Positions 1-10,125 of a DNA stretch of 64,000 nt are shown in pieces (position 1 is the first letter of the stretch; each line of letters begins with the position of its first letter). The translations under genes were made by a program, and so were the position numbers. Origin of the DNA: Pseudomonas hygromyciniae (GTDB taxonomy: Bacteria > Pseudomonadota > Gammaproteobacteria > Pseudomonadales > Pseudomonadaceae); contig NZ_CP070506.1 in NCBI RefSeq assembly GCF_016925675.1, positions 1,982,501 through 2,046,500 on the forward strand. The letters run 5' to 3'. The notes beneath the pieces were generated by a model, which did no database searches, was not told the DNA's origin, and saw only the letters and a list, made by a program, of their open reading frames with translations.

Positions 1-1527
1 CGTGGGCACATCCTGGAAGGCCAGGCGGTTGCGCTGTCGAACATCGATCCGGTCATCGCCCTGATCAAGGCTTCGCCGACTCCGTCGGAAGCCAAGGAAG
101 CACTGATCAAGATGCCATGGGAATCCAGCGCCGTTGTGGCGATGGTTGAACGTGCCGGTGCCGATTCGTGCCGTCCGGAGACCCTGGATCCGCAATACGG
201 CCTGCGTGATGGCAAGTATTTCCTGTCGCCGGAACAGGCCCAGGCCATCCTGGAACTGCGCCTGCACCGCCTGACCGGTCTGGAGCACGAGAAGCTGCTG
301 GCCGAGTACCAGGAGATCCTCAACCAGATCGGCGAGCTGATCCGCATCCTCAACAGCGCCGTGCGCCTGATGGAAGTGATCCGCGAAGAACTGGAAGTGA
401 TCCGCGCCGAATACGGCGACGTGCGTCGCACTGAAATTCTCGATGCGCGCCTCGACCTGACCCTGGGTGACATGATCCCGGAAGAAGAGCGTGTGGTGAC
501 CATTTCCCACGGTGGCTATGCCAAGACCCAGCCTTTGGCTGCGTATCAGGCTCAGCGTCGCGGTGGTAAAGGCAAGTCGGCGACTGGCGTCAAGGATGAG
601 GACTACATCGCTCACCTGCTGGTAGCCAACAGCCACACCACGCTGCTGCTGTTCTCCAGCAAGGGCAAGGTGTACTGGCTCAAGACTTACGAGATCCCGG
701 AAGCGTCCCGCGCTGCCCGTGGTCGTCCGCTGGTCAACCTGTTGCCGCTGGACACCGATGAATACATCACCACGATGTTGCCGGTCGAGGAATACACCGA
801 AGGTCACTTCATCTTCATGGCAACCGCCAAAGGCACCGTGAAGAAGACCCCGCTGGAATCCTTCAGTCGCCAGCGCAGCGTGGGCCTGATCGCCCTGGAG
901 CTGGACGAAGGCGACGTGCTGATCTCCGCGGCCATTACCGATGGCGAGCGTGAAGTCATGCTGTTCTCCGACGGTGGCAAGGTGACGCGCTTCAAAGAGT
1001 CCGACGTGCGTGCGATGGGTCGTACCGCCCGTGGTGTTCGCGGTATGCGCCTGCCGGAAGGGCAGAAGCTGATTTCCATGCTGATCCCGGAAGAAGGCAG
1101 CCAGATCCTCACGGCTTCGGCCCGTGGTTATGGCAAACGTACCGCTATCAGCGAGTTCCCCGAGTACAAGCGTGGCGGCCAGGGTGTTATCGCCATGGTC
1201 AGCAACGATCGCAACGGCCGTTTGGTCGGCGCGGTCCAGGTGCTGGATGGCGAGGAAATCATGCTGATTTCCGACCAGGGCACCCTGGTACGTACCCGTG
1301 TTGATGAAGTCTCGAGCCTGGGCCGTAACACCCAGGGCGTGACCTTGATCAAGCTGGCCAGCGACGAGACCCTGGTGGGTCTGGAGCGTGTCCAGGAACC
1401 ATCGGAAGTCGAAGGCGAGGAGCTGGAAGGTGAGGAGTTCGATGGCGAGGTGATCGCAGCCGGCGATGACAACGTCGACGAGCCAACCCTCGATGCTGCC
1501 GCAGACGAAGAAGAACCGCAGGAATAA
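1..1527 (+). CDS. gyrA: DNA gyrase subunit A, C-terminal part (gene starts before the window)
   Basis: The reading frame is open from base 1, so the 5' end lies outside the window; 508 residues are visible. GyrA is the DNA-cleaving and wrapping subunit of type II topoisomerase. This part covers the end of the breakage-reunion domain (coiled coil, ELRLHRLTGLE) and the C-terminal beta-pinwheel. The GyrA box QRRGGKG lies near fragment residue 183 and is the mark that separates gyrase from ParC. Later blades repeat the pattern G-x-x-x-R/K-x-x-x-x-E/D, for example GKVTRFKESD and GYGKRTAISEF. The tail is very acidic and ends EEPQE, as in other pseudomonads. A strong terminator follows directly. Confidence 0.97.
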   Translation, partial: RGHILEGQAVALSNIDPVIALIKASPTPSEAKEALIKMPWESSAVVAMVERAGADSCRPETLDPQYGLRDGKYFLSPEQAQAILELRLHRLTGLEHEKLLAEYQEILNQIGELIRILNSAVRLMEVIREELEVIRAEYGDVRRTEILDARLDLTLGDMIPEEERVVTISHGGYAKTQPLAAYQAQRRGGKGKSATGVKDEDYIAHLLVANSHTTLLLFSSKGKVYWLKTYEIPEASRAARGRPLVNLLPLDTDEYITTMLPVEEYTEGHFIFMATAKGTVKKTPLESFSRQRSVGLIALELDEGDVLISAAITDGEREVMLFSDGGKVTRFKESDVRAMGRTARGVRGMRLPEGQKLISMLIPEEGSQILTASARGYGKRTAISEFPEYKRGGQGVIAMVSNDRNGRLVGAVQVLDGEEIMLISDQGTLVRTRVDEVSSLGRNTQGVTLIKLASDETLVGLERVQEPSEVEGEELEGEEFDGEVIAAGDDNVDEPTLDAAADEEEPQE

Positions 1528-1536
1528 GCGGACAAC

Positions 1537-1566
1537 CAAGGGGGCGGATGAAAATTCGCCCCCTTG
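1537..1566 (+). terminator. Rho-independent terminator after gyrA
   Basis: A perfect 10-bp stem, CAAGGGGGCG at 1537-1546 and CGCCCCCTTG at 1557-1566, encloses a 10-base AT-rich loop. It is followed by the T-rich stretch TTATTTGTCCCTTTTG. It begins about 10 bases after the gyrA stop codon. Confidence 0.8.
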
Positions 1567-1604
1567 TTATTTGTCCCTTTTGAAAGTTTGCGATACTGCG
1601 CATT

Positions 1605-1702
1605 CCCCTGTGGGAGCGGGCTTGCTCGCGAAAGCGGCGTATCAGTCAGCGCATAGGCGGGCTGACACACCGCTTTCGCGAGCAAGCCCGCTCCCACAGG
1701 GG
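1605..1702. repeat. REP doublet (inverted REP pair)
   Basis: Two long arms in opposite orientation, CCCCTGTGGGAGCGGGCTTG and its reverse complement ending CTCCCACAGGGG, flank a centre of about 30 bases; the inner parts GCTCGCGAAAGCGG and CCGCTTTCGCGAGC also pair. This is the pseudomonad REP/REPIN architecture. It lies between gyrA and serC. Confidence 0.85.
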
Positions 1703-1753
1703 TTATATGTCGAACACGAATTATGTGACCAACAGATCAGAGCGAGATTGGAT

Positions 1754-2839
1754 GTGAGCAAGAGAGCCTATAACTTCTGTGCTGGTCCCGCGGCACTTCC
1801 TGAAGCAGTCCTGCAGCGCGCGCAGGGTGAACTCCTCGACTGGCATGGCAAAGGCCTCTCCGTGATGGAAATGAGCCATCGCAGCGATGAGTTCGTATCC
1901 ATTGCCACCAAGGCCGAGCAGGATCTGCGTGACCTGCTGGACATCCCGTCGGACTACAAGGTGCTGTTCCTGCAAGGCGGCGCCAGCCAGCAGTTCGCCC
2001 AGATCCCGCTGAACCTGCTGCCGGAAGACGGTACTGCCGACTATATCGATACCGGTATCTGGGGGCAGAAGGCCATTGAAGAGGCCTCGCGCTACGGCAA
2101 CGTCAACGTGGCCGGTACTGCCAAGCCCTACGATTATTTCGCTATTCCAGGTCAGAACGAGTGGAAGCTGTCCAAGGACGCGTCCTATGTTCACTACGTC
2201 CAGAACGAAACCATCGGTGGCCTGGAATTTGACTGGGTGCCTGAAGTTGGTGATGTCCCGTTGGTGTGCGACATGTCCTCGGACATTCTTTCGCGCCCGA
2301 TGGATGTGTCCCGCTACGGCATGATCTACGCCGGCGCGCAGAAGAACATCGGCCCGAGTGGCATCCTGGTCAACATCATCCGTGAAGACCTGCTCGGTCG
2401 TGCCCGGTCGGTGTGCCCGACCATGCTCAACTACAAAGTCGCGGCCGACAATGGCTCGATGTACAATACCCCGCCGGCTTTTGCCTGGTACCTGTCGGGC
2501 CTGGTGTTCGAGTGGCTCAAAGAGCAGGGCGGCGTGGCAGCCATGGGCAAGCTCAATGAAGAGAAGAAGCGCACCCTGTACGACTTCATCGACGCCAGCG
2601 GCCTGTACAGCAACCCGATCAACCCGAGCGACCGCTCGTGGATGAACGTGCCGTTCCGCCTGGCCGACGACCGCCTGGACAAACCATTCCTGGCGGGTGC
2701 CGACGAGCGTGGCCTGCTCAACCTCAAGGGGCATCGTTCGGTAGGCGGCATGCGCGCCTCCATCTACAACGCCGTCGACATCAATGCCATCAAGGCACTG
2801 GTGGCCTACATGGCAGAGTTCGAAAAGGAACACGGCTAA
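1754..2839 (+). CDS. serC: Phosphoserine aminotransferase SerC
   Basis: SerC is a PLP enzyme that converts 3-phosphohydroxypyruvate and glutamate to O-phosphoserine, and also serves pyridoxine synthesis. The GTG start at 1754 gives MSKRAYNFCAGPAALP and 361 residues, the usual family length; the open frame extends further upstream only through REP sequence. The PLP lysine is K197 in GAQKNIGPSG, and the phosphate-binding GGASQQF motif is near residue 75. The stop TAA overlaps the ATG of pheA by one base, so the two are translationally coupled. No strong Shine-Dalgarno sequence precedes the GTG. Confidence 0.95.
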   Translation: MSKRAYNFCAGPAALPEAVLQRAQGELLDWHGKGLSVMEMSHRSDEFVSIATKAEQDLRDLLDIPSDYKVLFLQGGASQQFAQIPLNLLPEDGTADYIDTGIWGQKAIEEASRYGNVNVAGTAKPYDYFAIPGQNEWKLSKDASYVHYVQNETIGGLEFDWVPEVGDVPLVCDMSSDILSRPMDVSRYGMIYAGAQKNIGPSGILVNIIREDLLGRARSVCPTMLNYKVAADNGSMYNTPPAFAWYLSGLVFEWLKEQGGVAAMGKLNEEKKRTLYDFIDASGLYSNPINPSDRSWMNVPFRLADDRLDKPFLAGADERGLLNLKGHRSVGGMRASIYNAVDINAIKALVAYMAEFEKEHG

Positions 2840-3933
2840 TGTCTGAGCAAGAACTCAAGGCCCTGCGTGTACGCATTGACGCCCTGGACACCAAAGTCCT
2901 GGAGCTGATCAGTGAGCGGGCGCGCTGTGCCCAGGAAGTGGCGCGGGTCAAGATGGCCTCCCTGGCCGAAGGCGAAGTGCCGGTGTTCTATCGCCCAGAG
3001 CGCGAAGCCCAAGTGCTCAAGCGGGTGATGGAGCGTAACCAGGGGCCGCTGGGTAATGAAGAGATGGCGCGGTTGTTCCGCGAAATCATGTCTTCGTGCC
3101 TGGCCCTTGAGCAGCCCTTGAAAGTGGCGTACCTCGGCCCTGAGGGCACCTTCACCCAGGCGGCGGCGATGAAGCATTTCGGCCACGCCGTGATCAGCAA
3201 GCCGATGGCGGCCATCGATGAGGTGTTCCGCGAAGTGGCTGCCGGTGCGGTGAATTTCGGCGTAGTACCGGTGGAAAACTCCACCGAAGGCGCGGTCAAC
3301 CATACGCTCGACAGCTTCCTTGAGCACGACATGGTGATCTGTGGCGAAGTCGAGCTGCGTATTCACCACCACTTGCTGGTGGGTGAAAACACCAAGACCG
3401 ACAGCATCAGCCGCATTTACTCCCACGCCCAGTCCCTGGCCCAGTGCCGCAAGTGGCTGGATGCTCATTACCCGAATGTCGAGCGCGTGGCGGTGTCCAG
3501 CAACGCCGAGGCGGCCAAGCGGGTCAAGGGCGAGTGGAACTCGGCGGCGATTGCCGGGGATATGGCTGCGGGCCTGTACGGTCTGACGCGCCTGGCCGAA
3601 AAAATCGAGGACCGCCCGGATAACTCCACGCGCTTCTTGATGATTGGTAGCCAGGAAGTGCCGCCGACCGGCGACGACAAGACGTCGATCATCGTCTCCA
3701 TGAGCAACAAGCCGGGGGCGCTGCATGAGCTGCTGGTGCCGTTCCATGACAACGGGATTGACCTGACGCGCATCGAGACCCGTCCTTCGCGCAGCGGTAA
3801 ATGGACCTATGTGTTCTTTATCGACTTCGTCGGCCACCACCGTGATCCGCTGGTCAAGGGTGTGCTGGAGAAAATCAGTCAGGAAGCCGTGGCACTCAAG
3901 GTGCTGGGTTCCTACCCGAAAGCGGTTTTGTGA
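2839..3933 (+). CDS. pheA: Bifunctional chorismate mutase/prephenate dehydratase (P-protein)
   Basis: PheA converts chorismate to prephenate and then to phenylpyruvate for phenylalanine synthesis. At 364 residues it is full length. Domains in order: AroQ-type chorismate mutase helices (about 1-90, LRVRIDALDTKVLELISERA), prephenate dehydratase (about 95-275, with the catalytic TRF at 264-266), and a C-terminal ACT regulatory domain (about 285-360, with GALHEL and ETRPSRSGKW corresponding to the phenylalanine-binding GALV and ESRP motifs). The start overlaps the serC stop (TAATG). It is followed after 9 bases by hisC. Confidence 0.96.
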   Translation: MSEQELKALRVRIDALDTKVLELISERARCAQEVARVKMASLAEGEVPVFYRPEREAQVLKRVMERNQGPLGNEEMARLFREIMSSCLALEQPLKVAYLGPEGTFTQAAAMKHFGHAVISKPMAAIDEVFREVAAGAVNFGVVPVENSTEGAVNHTLDSFLEHDMVICGEVELRIHHHLLVGENTKTDSISRIYSHAQSLAQCRKWLDAHYPNVERVAVSSNAEAAKRVKGEWNSAAIAGDMAAGLYGLTRLAEKIEDRPDNSTRFLMIGSQEVPPTGDDKTSIIVSMSNKPGALHELLVPFHDNGIDLTRIETRPSRSGKWTYVFFIDFVGHHRDPLVKGVLEKISQEAVALKVLGSYPKAVL

Positions 3934-3942
3934 GGCTTTGAC

Positions 3943-5055
3943 ATGAGTGGCAACTTCCTCGCCCTGGCGCAGCCGGGCGTGCAACAACTGTCGCCTTACG
4001 TTCCAGGCAAGCCTGTGGACGAGTTGGCGCGCGAGTTGAATCTGGATCCGGCGAAGATCGTCAAGCTGGCCAGCAATGAAAATCCCCTGGGCCCAAGCCC
4101 CAAGGTGTTGGCGGCGATCCGCGAAGAGTTGGTGGAGCTGACCCGTTATCCCGACGGCAACGGCTTTGCCCTCAAGTCCCTGTTGGCCGAGAGCTGCCGG
4201 GTCGAGTTGAATCAGGTGACCCTGGGCAATGGCTCCAACGACATTCTGGAGTTGGTGGCGCGTGCTTATCTGGCCCCGGGCCTGAATGCGGTGTTCAGTG
4301 AGCACGCGTTTGCGGTGTATCCGATTGTCACCCAGGCCGTTGGTGCCGAGGCGCGGGTGATTGCGGCCAAGGACTGGGGGCATGACCTACCGGCCATGCT
4401 GGCGGCCATCGATGCCCAGACCCGCGTGGTGTTTATCGCCAACCCGAACAACCCGACCGGCACCTGGTTCGGTGCCGGTGCGCTGAACGAGTTCCTGCAG
4501 GATGTGCCTGAGCATGTGCTGGTGGTGCTGGACGAGGCCTACATCGAATACGCCGAAGGCAGTGACTTGCCCGACGGCCTGGACTTCCTCGCGGCCTACC
4601 CGAACCTGCTGGTATCGCGCACGTTCTCCAAGGCTTACGGCCTGGCGTCGCTGCGGGTTGGCTACGGGTTATCCACAGCCGTTGTCGCGGATGTGCTGAA
4701 CCGCGTGCGCCAGCCCTTCAACGTCAACAGCCTGGCGCTGGCGGCGGCCTGTGCGGCGCTCAAGGATGCCGAGTACCTGGAAGAAGGGCGGCGGATCAAC
4801 GAAAGCGGTATGCAGCAGCTGCAGCAAGGCTTTCGTGAGTTGGGCCTGGGCTGGATTGAGTCCAAGGGCAACTTTGTCTGCGTAGATCTCGCCCAGGACG
4901 CCGCTCCGGTATTCCAAGGCCTGCTGCGCGAAGGCGTGATCGTGCGTCCGGTGGCCAATTACGGCATGCCCAACCATTTGCGTATCACCATCGGTTTGCC
5001 GGCTGAAAACAGTCGCTTCCTTGAGGCGCTGGCCAAGGTCCTGGCCCGTGGTTGA
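3943..5055 (+). CDS. hisC: Histidinol-phosphate aminotransferase (HisC2-type, aromatic operon)
   Basis: This is a fold-type I PLP aminotransferase of 370 residues. The family acts on histidinol phosphate, and many members also act on aromatic keto acids or prephenate. SNENPLGPSP and NPNNPTGTW are typical substrate and PLP motifs, DEAYIEY carries the PLP-contacting aspartate, and the Schiff-base lysine is K230 in FSKAYGL. Its place between pheA and tyrA, away from other his genes, suggests a role in phenylalanine and tyrosine synthesis; that assignment is inference. Translation likely couples to the next gene, whose start lies within a few bases of this stop. Confidence 0.93.
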   Translation: MSGNFLALAQPGVQQLSPYVPGKPVDELARELNLDPAKIVKLASNENPLGPSPKVLAAIREELVELTRYPDGNGFALKSLLAESCRVELNQVTLGNGSNDILELVARAYLAPGLNAVFSEHAFAVYPIVTQAVGAEARVIAAKDWGHDLPAMLAAIDAQTRVVFIANPNNPTGTWFGAGALNEFLQDVPEHVLVVLDEAYIEYAEGSDLPDGLDFLAAYPNLLVSRTFSKAYGLASLRVGYGLSTAVVADVLNRVRQPFNVNSLALAAACAALKDAEYLEEGRRINESGMQQLQQGFRELGLGWIESKGNFVCVDLAQDAAPVFQGLLREGVIVRPVANYGMPNHLRITIGLPAENSRFLEALAKVLARG

Positions 5056-5065
5056 TGTGATTGCA

Positions 5066-7294
5066 ATGCAACCTGTTGTGCCTGTGATCGGTCGCCTGGT
5101 GGTGGTCGGCCTGGGATTGATTGGCGGCTCCTTTGCCAAGGGCCTGCGTGAAAGCGGCCTCTGTGGCGAAGTGGTCGGTGTGGATCTGGACCCGCAATCG
5201 CGTCGGTTGGCGGTTGAGCTGGGGGTGGTGGACCGCTGTGAGGCGGACTTGGCCCTGGCATGCCAGGGCGCCGATGTCATTCAGTTGGCGGTACCGATCC
5301 TGGCCATGGAAAAACTGCTGGGGTTGCTGGCTGGCATGGGCCTGGGCCAGGCGATCCTCACGGATGTCGGCAGTGCCAAAGGCAATGTAGTGCGCGCGGC
5401 GCGGCTGGCGTTTGGCGGCATGCCGGCGCGGTTCGTGCCGGGGCATCCGATCGCTGGCTCCGAGCAGAGCGGGGTGGAAGCCTCCAACGCCCAGCTGTTT
5501 CGTCGGCACAAGGTGATCCTCACGCCGCTACCCGAAACCGATCCCGCCGCCTTGGCGGTGGTGGATCGGCTGTGGCGCGAGCTGGGGGCGGATGTCGAGC
5601 ACATGCAGGTCGAGCGCCATGACGAAGTGCTGGCGGCGACCAGTCATCTGCCGCATTTGCTGGCCTTTGGCCTGGTCGACTCCCTGGCCAAGCGCAATGA
5701 AAATCTGGAAATTTTCCGTTACGCCGCCGGCGGTTTTCGCGATTTCACGCGGATTGCCGGGAGCGATCCGGTGATGTGGCACGATATTTTTCTCGCCAAT
5801 CGCGAGGCGGTGCTGCGCACCCTGGACACCTTCCGCAGCGACTTGGATGCCTTGCGCGATGCGGTCGACGCGGGAGATGGTCACCAGTTGCTGGGTGTTT
5901 TCACCCGTGCTCGGGTAGCGCGCGAGCATTTCAGCAAGATCCTGGCGCGGCGTGCCTATATGGACGCCGCCGTCAACGCTGACGATGTGGTGTTTGTCGC
6001 CAGCCCCGGTGGGCAGTTGAGTGGCAAGGTCCGGGTGCCGGGGGATAAATCCATTTCCCATCGCTCGATCATGCTCGGGTCGCTGGCGGACGGTATTACC
6101 GAAGTCGAGGGGTTCCTTGAGGGTGAGGATGCCCTGGCGACCTTGCAGGCGTTTCGCGACATGGGTGTGGTGATCGAAGGTCCGCATCATGGGCGAGTGA
6201 CCATCCATGGTGTGGGCCTGCATGGCTTGAAGCCGGCCCCGGGGCCGATCTATCTCGGCAATTCGGGCACGTCCATGCGCCTGCTGTCAGGCTTGTTGGC
6301 GGCGCAGCGTTTTGACAGTGTCCTGACCGGCGATGCTTCGCTGTCCAAGCGGCCGATGAATCGCGTGGCCAAGCCGTTGCGGGCGATGGGTGCGGTGATC
6401 GAGACCGGGCCGGAAGGCCGGCCACCGCTGACCATTCGTGGCGGGCAGGCTCTCAAGGGGCTGAATTACACGCTGCCGATGGCTAGCGCCCAGGTCAAGT
6501 CCAGCCTGTTGCTGGCTGGGTTGTACGCCGAAGGTCGGACGGCGGTGACCGAGCCTGCGCCCACCCGTGATCATACTGAGCGGATGTTGCGCGGTTTTGG
6601 CTGGCCGGTGGAGGTCGTTGGCGCGACGGCGGCGGTTGAGTCGGGCCATGCACTGGTGGCCACGCGCATCGAAGTGCCGGGTGATATCTCTTCCGCGGCA
6701 TTCTTCCTGGTGGCCGCCTCGATTGCCGAGGGGTCCGAATTGTTGCTGGAGCATGTGGGAATCAATCCTACCCGCACCGGGGTGATCGATATCCTGCGTC
6801 TCATGGGGGCCGATATCACCCTGGAAAACCTGCGTGAAGTGGGCGGTGAACCGGTTGCGGACCTGCGTGTACGCGCGGCACCGCTCAAGGGTATCGAGAT
6901 TCCCGAAGCGCTGGTTCCCCTGGCTATCGACGAATTCCCAGTGCTGTTTGTCGCCGCCGCTTGCGCCCAGGGGCGCACGGTATTGCGTGGTGCCGAAGAG
7001 TTGCGGGTCAAGGAGTCTGACCGCATCCAGGTAATGGCCGACGGTCTGTTGGCGCTGGGTGTGAAGTGTGTGCCGACCCCTGATGGGATTATCATTGATG
7101 GCGGTGGCATGGCCGGGGGTGAAGTGCATGCCCACGGTGATCATCGGATCGCCATGGCGTTCAGTGTGGCGTCCCTGTGTGCCACTGCGCCGATTCGTAT
7201 CCATGACTGTGCCAACGTAGCTACATCTTTTCCGAATTTTCTTACACTGTCTGCCCAAGTCGGCATTCGTGTAGCCCAAGAGGCTCAATTGTGA
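5066..7294 (+). CDS. Prephenate/arogenate dehydrogenase fused to EPSP synthase (TyrA-AroA)
   Basis: One 742-residue protein carries two aromatic-pathway enzymes. The N-terminal part (about 1-290) is a TyrA-type dehydrogenase with the Rossmann motif GLGLIGGSF and GHPIAGSE. The C-terminal part (about 305-742) is 3-phosphoshikimate 1-carboxyvinyltransferase (AroA), with the phosphate-binding [10 protein letters not shown] (lysine near 328), NSGTSMRLL, and late KESDRI and DHRIAM motifs. The fusion is known in Pseudomonas. The start is not certain: ATG 5066 is chosen; GTG 5057 and GTG 5084 (giving 736 residues) are alternatives, and none has a clear Shine-Dalgarno site. The stop overlaps the GTG start of cmk (GTGA). 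Confidence 0.95.
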   Translation: MQPVVPVIGRLVVVGLGLIGGSFAKGLRESGLCGEVVGVDLDPQSRRLAVELGVVDRCEADLALACQGADVIQLAVPILAMEKLLGLLAGMGLGQAILTDVGSAKGNVVRAARLAFGGMPARFVPGHPIAGSEQSGVEASNAQLFRRHKVILTPLPETDPAALAVVDRLWRELGADVEHMQVERHDEVLAATSHLPHLLAFGLVDSLAKRNENLEIFRYAAGGFRDFTRIAGSDPVMWHDIFLANREAVLRTLDTFRSDLDALRDAVDAGDGHQLLGVFTRARVAREHFSKILARRAYMDAAVNADDVVFVASPGGQLSGKVRVPGDKSISHRSIMLGSLADGITEVEGFLEGEDALATLQAFRDMGVVIEGPHHGRVTIHGVGLHGLKPAPGPIYLGNSGTSMRLLSGLLAAQRFDSVLTGDASLSKRPMNRVAKPLRAMGAVIETGPEGRPPLTIRGGQALKGLNYTLPMASAQVKSSLLLAGLYAEGRTAVTEPAPTRDHTERMLRGFGWPVEVVGATAAVESGHALVATRIEVPGDISSAAFFLVAASIAEGSELLLEHVGINPTRTGVIDILRLMGADITLENLREVGGEPVADLRVRAAPLKGIEIPEALVPLAIDEFPVLFVAAACAQGRTVLRGAEELRVKESDRIQVMADGLLALGVKCVPTPDGIIIDGGGMAGGEVHAHGDHRIAMAFSVASLCATAPIRIHDCANVATSFPNFLTLSAQVGIRVAQEAQL

Positions 7295-7980
7295 ATATCA
7301 AAGCACCGGTGATTACCATCGACGGGCCGAGCGGCTCTGGCAAAGGCACCGTCGCAGGCTTGTTGGCCAAGCGTCTGGGGTGGTGTCTGCTGGACTCCGG
7401 GGCGTTGTATCGCCTGCTGGCTTTCGCCGCACGTAATCATGGCGTCGACCTGACCAATGAAGCATCGTTGGTGTTGCTGGCGGCTCACCTTGATGTGCAG
7501 TTCGTCGGCGCGACCGAAGGTCACTCGCTGCGCATTATCCTGGAAGGGGATGACGTAACCGATGATCTGCGTAATGAGCAGGTTGGCTCCTGGGCCTCCC
7601 AGGTCGCCGCCTTGCCGGCCGTGCGTGATGCCTTGCTCCAGCGTCAACGGGCTTTTCAGGAGCCGCCGGGTCTTGTGGCCGATGGCCGTGATATGGGGAC
7701 CGTGGTGTTCCCCGAGGCGCCGCTGAAGATTTTCCTGACGGCCAGTGCCGAGGAGCGGGCGCGCCGCCGTTACTTGCAGTTGAAGGGCAAGGTGGATGGT
7801 GTTAGTCTGTCGAGTCTGCTAGATGAGATTCGTGCGCGCGATGAGCGTGACACCCAGCGTGCGGTAGCCCCGCTCAAACCGGCGGCTGACGCCATACAGC
7901 TGGATTCCACGGAATTGTCCATCGAGCAGGTGCTGGAACGCATCTTGAGTGAAATCGCCCTTCGCGATATCGCCGGATGA
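7291..7980 (+). CDS. cmk: Cytidylate kinase
   Basis: Cmk phosphorylates CMP and dCMP with ATP. At 229 residues it has normal family length. The P-loop GPSGSGKGT is near residues 11-19, the CMP-binding region [10 protein letters not shown] follows, and the lid motif is [14 protein letters not shown]. It starts with GTG that overlaps the stop of the upstream fusion gene, so it is the last member of the serC-cmk gene string. The order cmk then rpsA is conserved in gammaproteobacteria. Confidence 0.95.
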   Translation: MNIKAPVITIDGPSGSGKGTVAGLLAKRLGWCLLDSGALYRLLAFAARNHGVDLTNEASLVLLAAHLDVQFVGATEGHSLRIILEGDDVTDDLRNEQVGSWASQVAALPAVRDALLQRQRAFQEPPGLVADGRDMGTVVFPEAPLKIFLTASAEERARRRYLQLKGKVDGVSLSSLLDEIRARDERDTQRAVAPLKPAADAIQLDSTELSIEQVLERILSEIALRDIAG

Positions 7981-8101
7981 CTCAGAGGAAGTGCAGGGGA
8001 CCAGTCCTAGACCTGCGCTTCTTCTCTTATATGAACGTAACCCACACCGTCTGGGGTGTGGCAGATGGGCGTATTCTTCGCCCTTATCAACAGGAATTAA
8101 A
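7981..8101 (+). promoter_or_regulatory. Structured rpsA mRNA leader (S1 autoregulatory region)
   Basis: Three successive hairpins can be drawn. I: AGAGGAAGTGCAGG with CCTGCGCTTCTTCTCT (7984-8027, small bulge), enclosing a GGACCAGTCC apex. II: CCACACC with GGTGTGG (8042-8061). III: GGGCG with CGCCC (8067-8083). The start codon follows 18 bases later without a strong Shine-Dalgarno sequence (CAGGAATTAAA). In E. coli the rpsA initiation region also folds into three hairpins that S1 binds for feedback control. The match here is by architecture, so function is inferred. Confidence 0.6.
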
Positions 8102-9796
8102 ATGAGCGAAAGCTTTGCGGAACTCTTTGAAGAAAGCCTAAAAACCCTGAACCTTCAGGCTGGCTCCATCATCACCGGTGTTATCGTTGATATCGATTAC
8201 CAAGCTCGCTGGGTAACCGTTCACGCTGGTCTGAAGTCTGAAGCACTCATCCCGCTTGAGCAGTTCTACAACGACGCTGGTGACCTGACTATCAATGTCG
8301 GTGACGAAGTTCACGTTGCTCTGGACTCGGTTGAAGACGGTTTCGGTGAAACCAAGCTGTCCCGTGAAAAAGCCAAGCGCGCTGAATGCTGGATTGTTCT
8401 CGAAGCAGCCTTCGCAGCTGAAGAAGTGGTCAAGGGCGTTATCAACGGTAAGGTTAAAGGCGGCTTCACTGTCGACGTTAACGGCATCCGTGCGTTCCTG
8501 CCAGGTTCTTTGGTCGACGTTCGTCCAGTGCGCGACACCACGCACCTGGAAGGCAAAGAACTCGAATTCAAGGTCATCAAGCTCGACCAGAAGCGCAACA
8601 ACGTTGTCGTTTCCCGTCGCAGCGTGCTGGAAGCAGAGAACTCCGCCGAGCGTGAAGCTCTGCTGGAATCCCTGCAGGAAGGCCAACAAGTCAAAGGTAT
8701 CGTCAAAAACCTCACCGATTACGGCGCATTCGTCGATCTGGGTGGCGTCGATGGCCTGCTGCACATTACCGACATGGCTTGGAAGCGTATCAAGCATCCT
8801 TCCGAAATCGTCAACGTTGGCGACGAGATCGATGTCAAGGTTCTGAAATACGATCGCGAGCGCAACCGTGTTTCCCTGGGCCTGAAGCAACTGGGTGAAG
8901 ATCCATGGGTTGCTATCAAAGCCCGTTACCCAGAAAGCACTCGCGTAACTGCGCGTGTTACCAACCTGACCGACTACGGCTGCTTCGCAGAGCTGGAAGA
9001 AGGCGTGGAAGGCCTGGTACACGTTTCCGAAATGGACTGGACCAACAAGAACATCCACCCTTCGAAAGTCGTACAAGTCGGCGACGAAGTGGAAGTTATG
9101 GTTCTGGACATCGACGAAGAGCGTCGTCGTATCTCCCTGGGCATCAAGCAGTGCAAATCTAACCCATGGGAAGATTTCTCTGGCCAGTTCAACAAGGGCG
9201 ATAAAATCTCCGGCACCATCAAGTCGATCACCGATTTCGGTATCTTCATTGGTCTGGACGGCGGCATCGACGGCCTGGTTCACCTGTCCGACATCTCCTG
9301 GAATGAAGTTGGCGAAGAAGCTGTTCGTCGTTTCAAGAAGGGCGACGAGCTGGACACCGTTATCCTGTCGGTTGACCCAGAGCGCGAGCGCATCTCCCTG
9401 GGTATCAAGCAACTGGAAAGCGATCCGTTCTCCGAGTACGTTCAAGAGAACGACAAGGGTGCAATCGTTAAAGGCATCGTGAAGGAAGTTGACGCTAAAG
9501 GCGCCATCATCACTTTGGGTGACGATATCGAAGCGACTCTGAAAGCCTCCGAAATCAGCCGTGATCGCGTTGAAGACGCTCGTAACGTTCTGAAAGAAGG
9601 CCAGGAAGTAGAAGCCAAGATCATCAGCGTTGACCGCAAGAGCCGCGTAATCCAACTCTCCATCAAGTCGAAAGACGAGATCGAAGAGAAAGAAGCAATC
9701 CAGAGCCTGCGCGACAAGCCAGCTACCTCTGACATTGCTTCGGGTCCGACCACTCTGGGCGACCTGTTGCGTGCACAAATGGAAAAACAGAACTAA
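8102..9796 (+). CDS. rpsA: 30S ribosomal protein S1
   Basis: S1 binds mRNA and loads it on the 30S subunit. The protein has 564 residues and begins [13 protein letters not shown]; the longer open frame upstream runs through cmk and the leader and is not the start. Six S1 OB-fold domains can be traced: two N-terminal ribosome-binding ones and four RNA-binding ones with repeated signatures such as [22 protein letters not shown] and [13 protein letters not shown] followed by GLVHVSE or GLVHLSD. Codon use changes to the strongly biased set of a highly expressed gene. It is followed by a strong terminator. Confidence 0.98.
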   Translation: MSESFAELFEESLKTLNLQAGSIITGVIVDIDYQARWVTVHAGLKSEALIPLEQFYNDAGDLTINVGDEVHVALDSVEDGFGETKLSREKAKRAECWIVLEAAFAAEEVVKGVINGKVKGGFTVDVNGIRAFLPGSLVDVRPVRDTTHLEGKELEFKVIKLDQKRNNVVVSRRSVLEAENSAEREALLESLQEGQQVKGIVKNLTDYGAFVDLGGVDGLLHITDMAWKRIKHPSEIVNVGDEIDVKVLKYDRERNRVSLGLKQLGEDPWVAIKARYPESTRVTARVTNLTDYGCFAELEEGVEGLVHVSEMDWTNKNIHPSKVVQVGDEVEVMVLDIDEERRRISLGIKQCKSNPWEDFSGQFNKGDKISGTIKSITDFGIFIGLDGGIDGLVHLSDISWNEVGEEAVRRFKKGDELDTVILSVDPERERISLGIKQLESDPFSEYVQENDKGAIVKGIVKEVDAKGAIITLGDDIEATLKASEISRDRVEDARNVLKEGQEVEAKIISVDRKSRVIQLSIKSKDEIEEKEAIQSLRDKPATSDIASGPTTLGDLLRAQMEKQN

Positions 9797-9814
9797 GTTC
9801 TGTCAGACCATAGA

Positions 9815-9842
9815 AAAAGGGCGACTTCGGTCGCCCTTTTTT
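9815..9842 (+). terminator. Rho-independent terminator after rpsA
   Basis: The stem AAAAGGGCGAC (9815-9825) and GTCGCCCTTTT (9830-9840) closes a stable TTCG tetraloop and runs into a T tract. The 280 bases from here to ihfB hold no gene that I can see and should carry the ihfB promoter. Confidence 0.9.
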
Positions 9843-10125
9843 GTGTCTGGGATTTGGGTTTTGCCCTTGGGTGCGATTGGTCTGCGCAATGGGGGCGGCC
9901 TGAGGCTGCGTACGGGCTGAGGGTTTCTGATTCCGGCACTGACAGCGCTTTGTCGGTAAGGCGTCTGCTGTGGCTTCCTGGGGGCTATCGGCTGTTATCG
10001 CGGATTCTGTGAGGGTTGCCATAGTTTGCGCAAGATAAGTCAAGCCACAGGCTGTTCAAATTCATCTGGTCATGCTAAAACCTTCGGAGCGCTTTTCCTA
10101 GCTGCTTGAAAAAGAAGGGAAAAAT

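Noticed and set aside
2836..4383. Long minus-strand open frame opposite pheA and hisC (515 codons)
   Set aside because: It is a shadow of two well-recognised plus-strand enzymes in high-GC DNA, with no ribosome site and no family resemblance.
8138..9778. Long minus-strand open frame opposite rpsA (546 codons)
   Set aside because: It mirrors the repeated S1 domains and strong codon bias of rpsA; no independent support.
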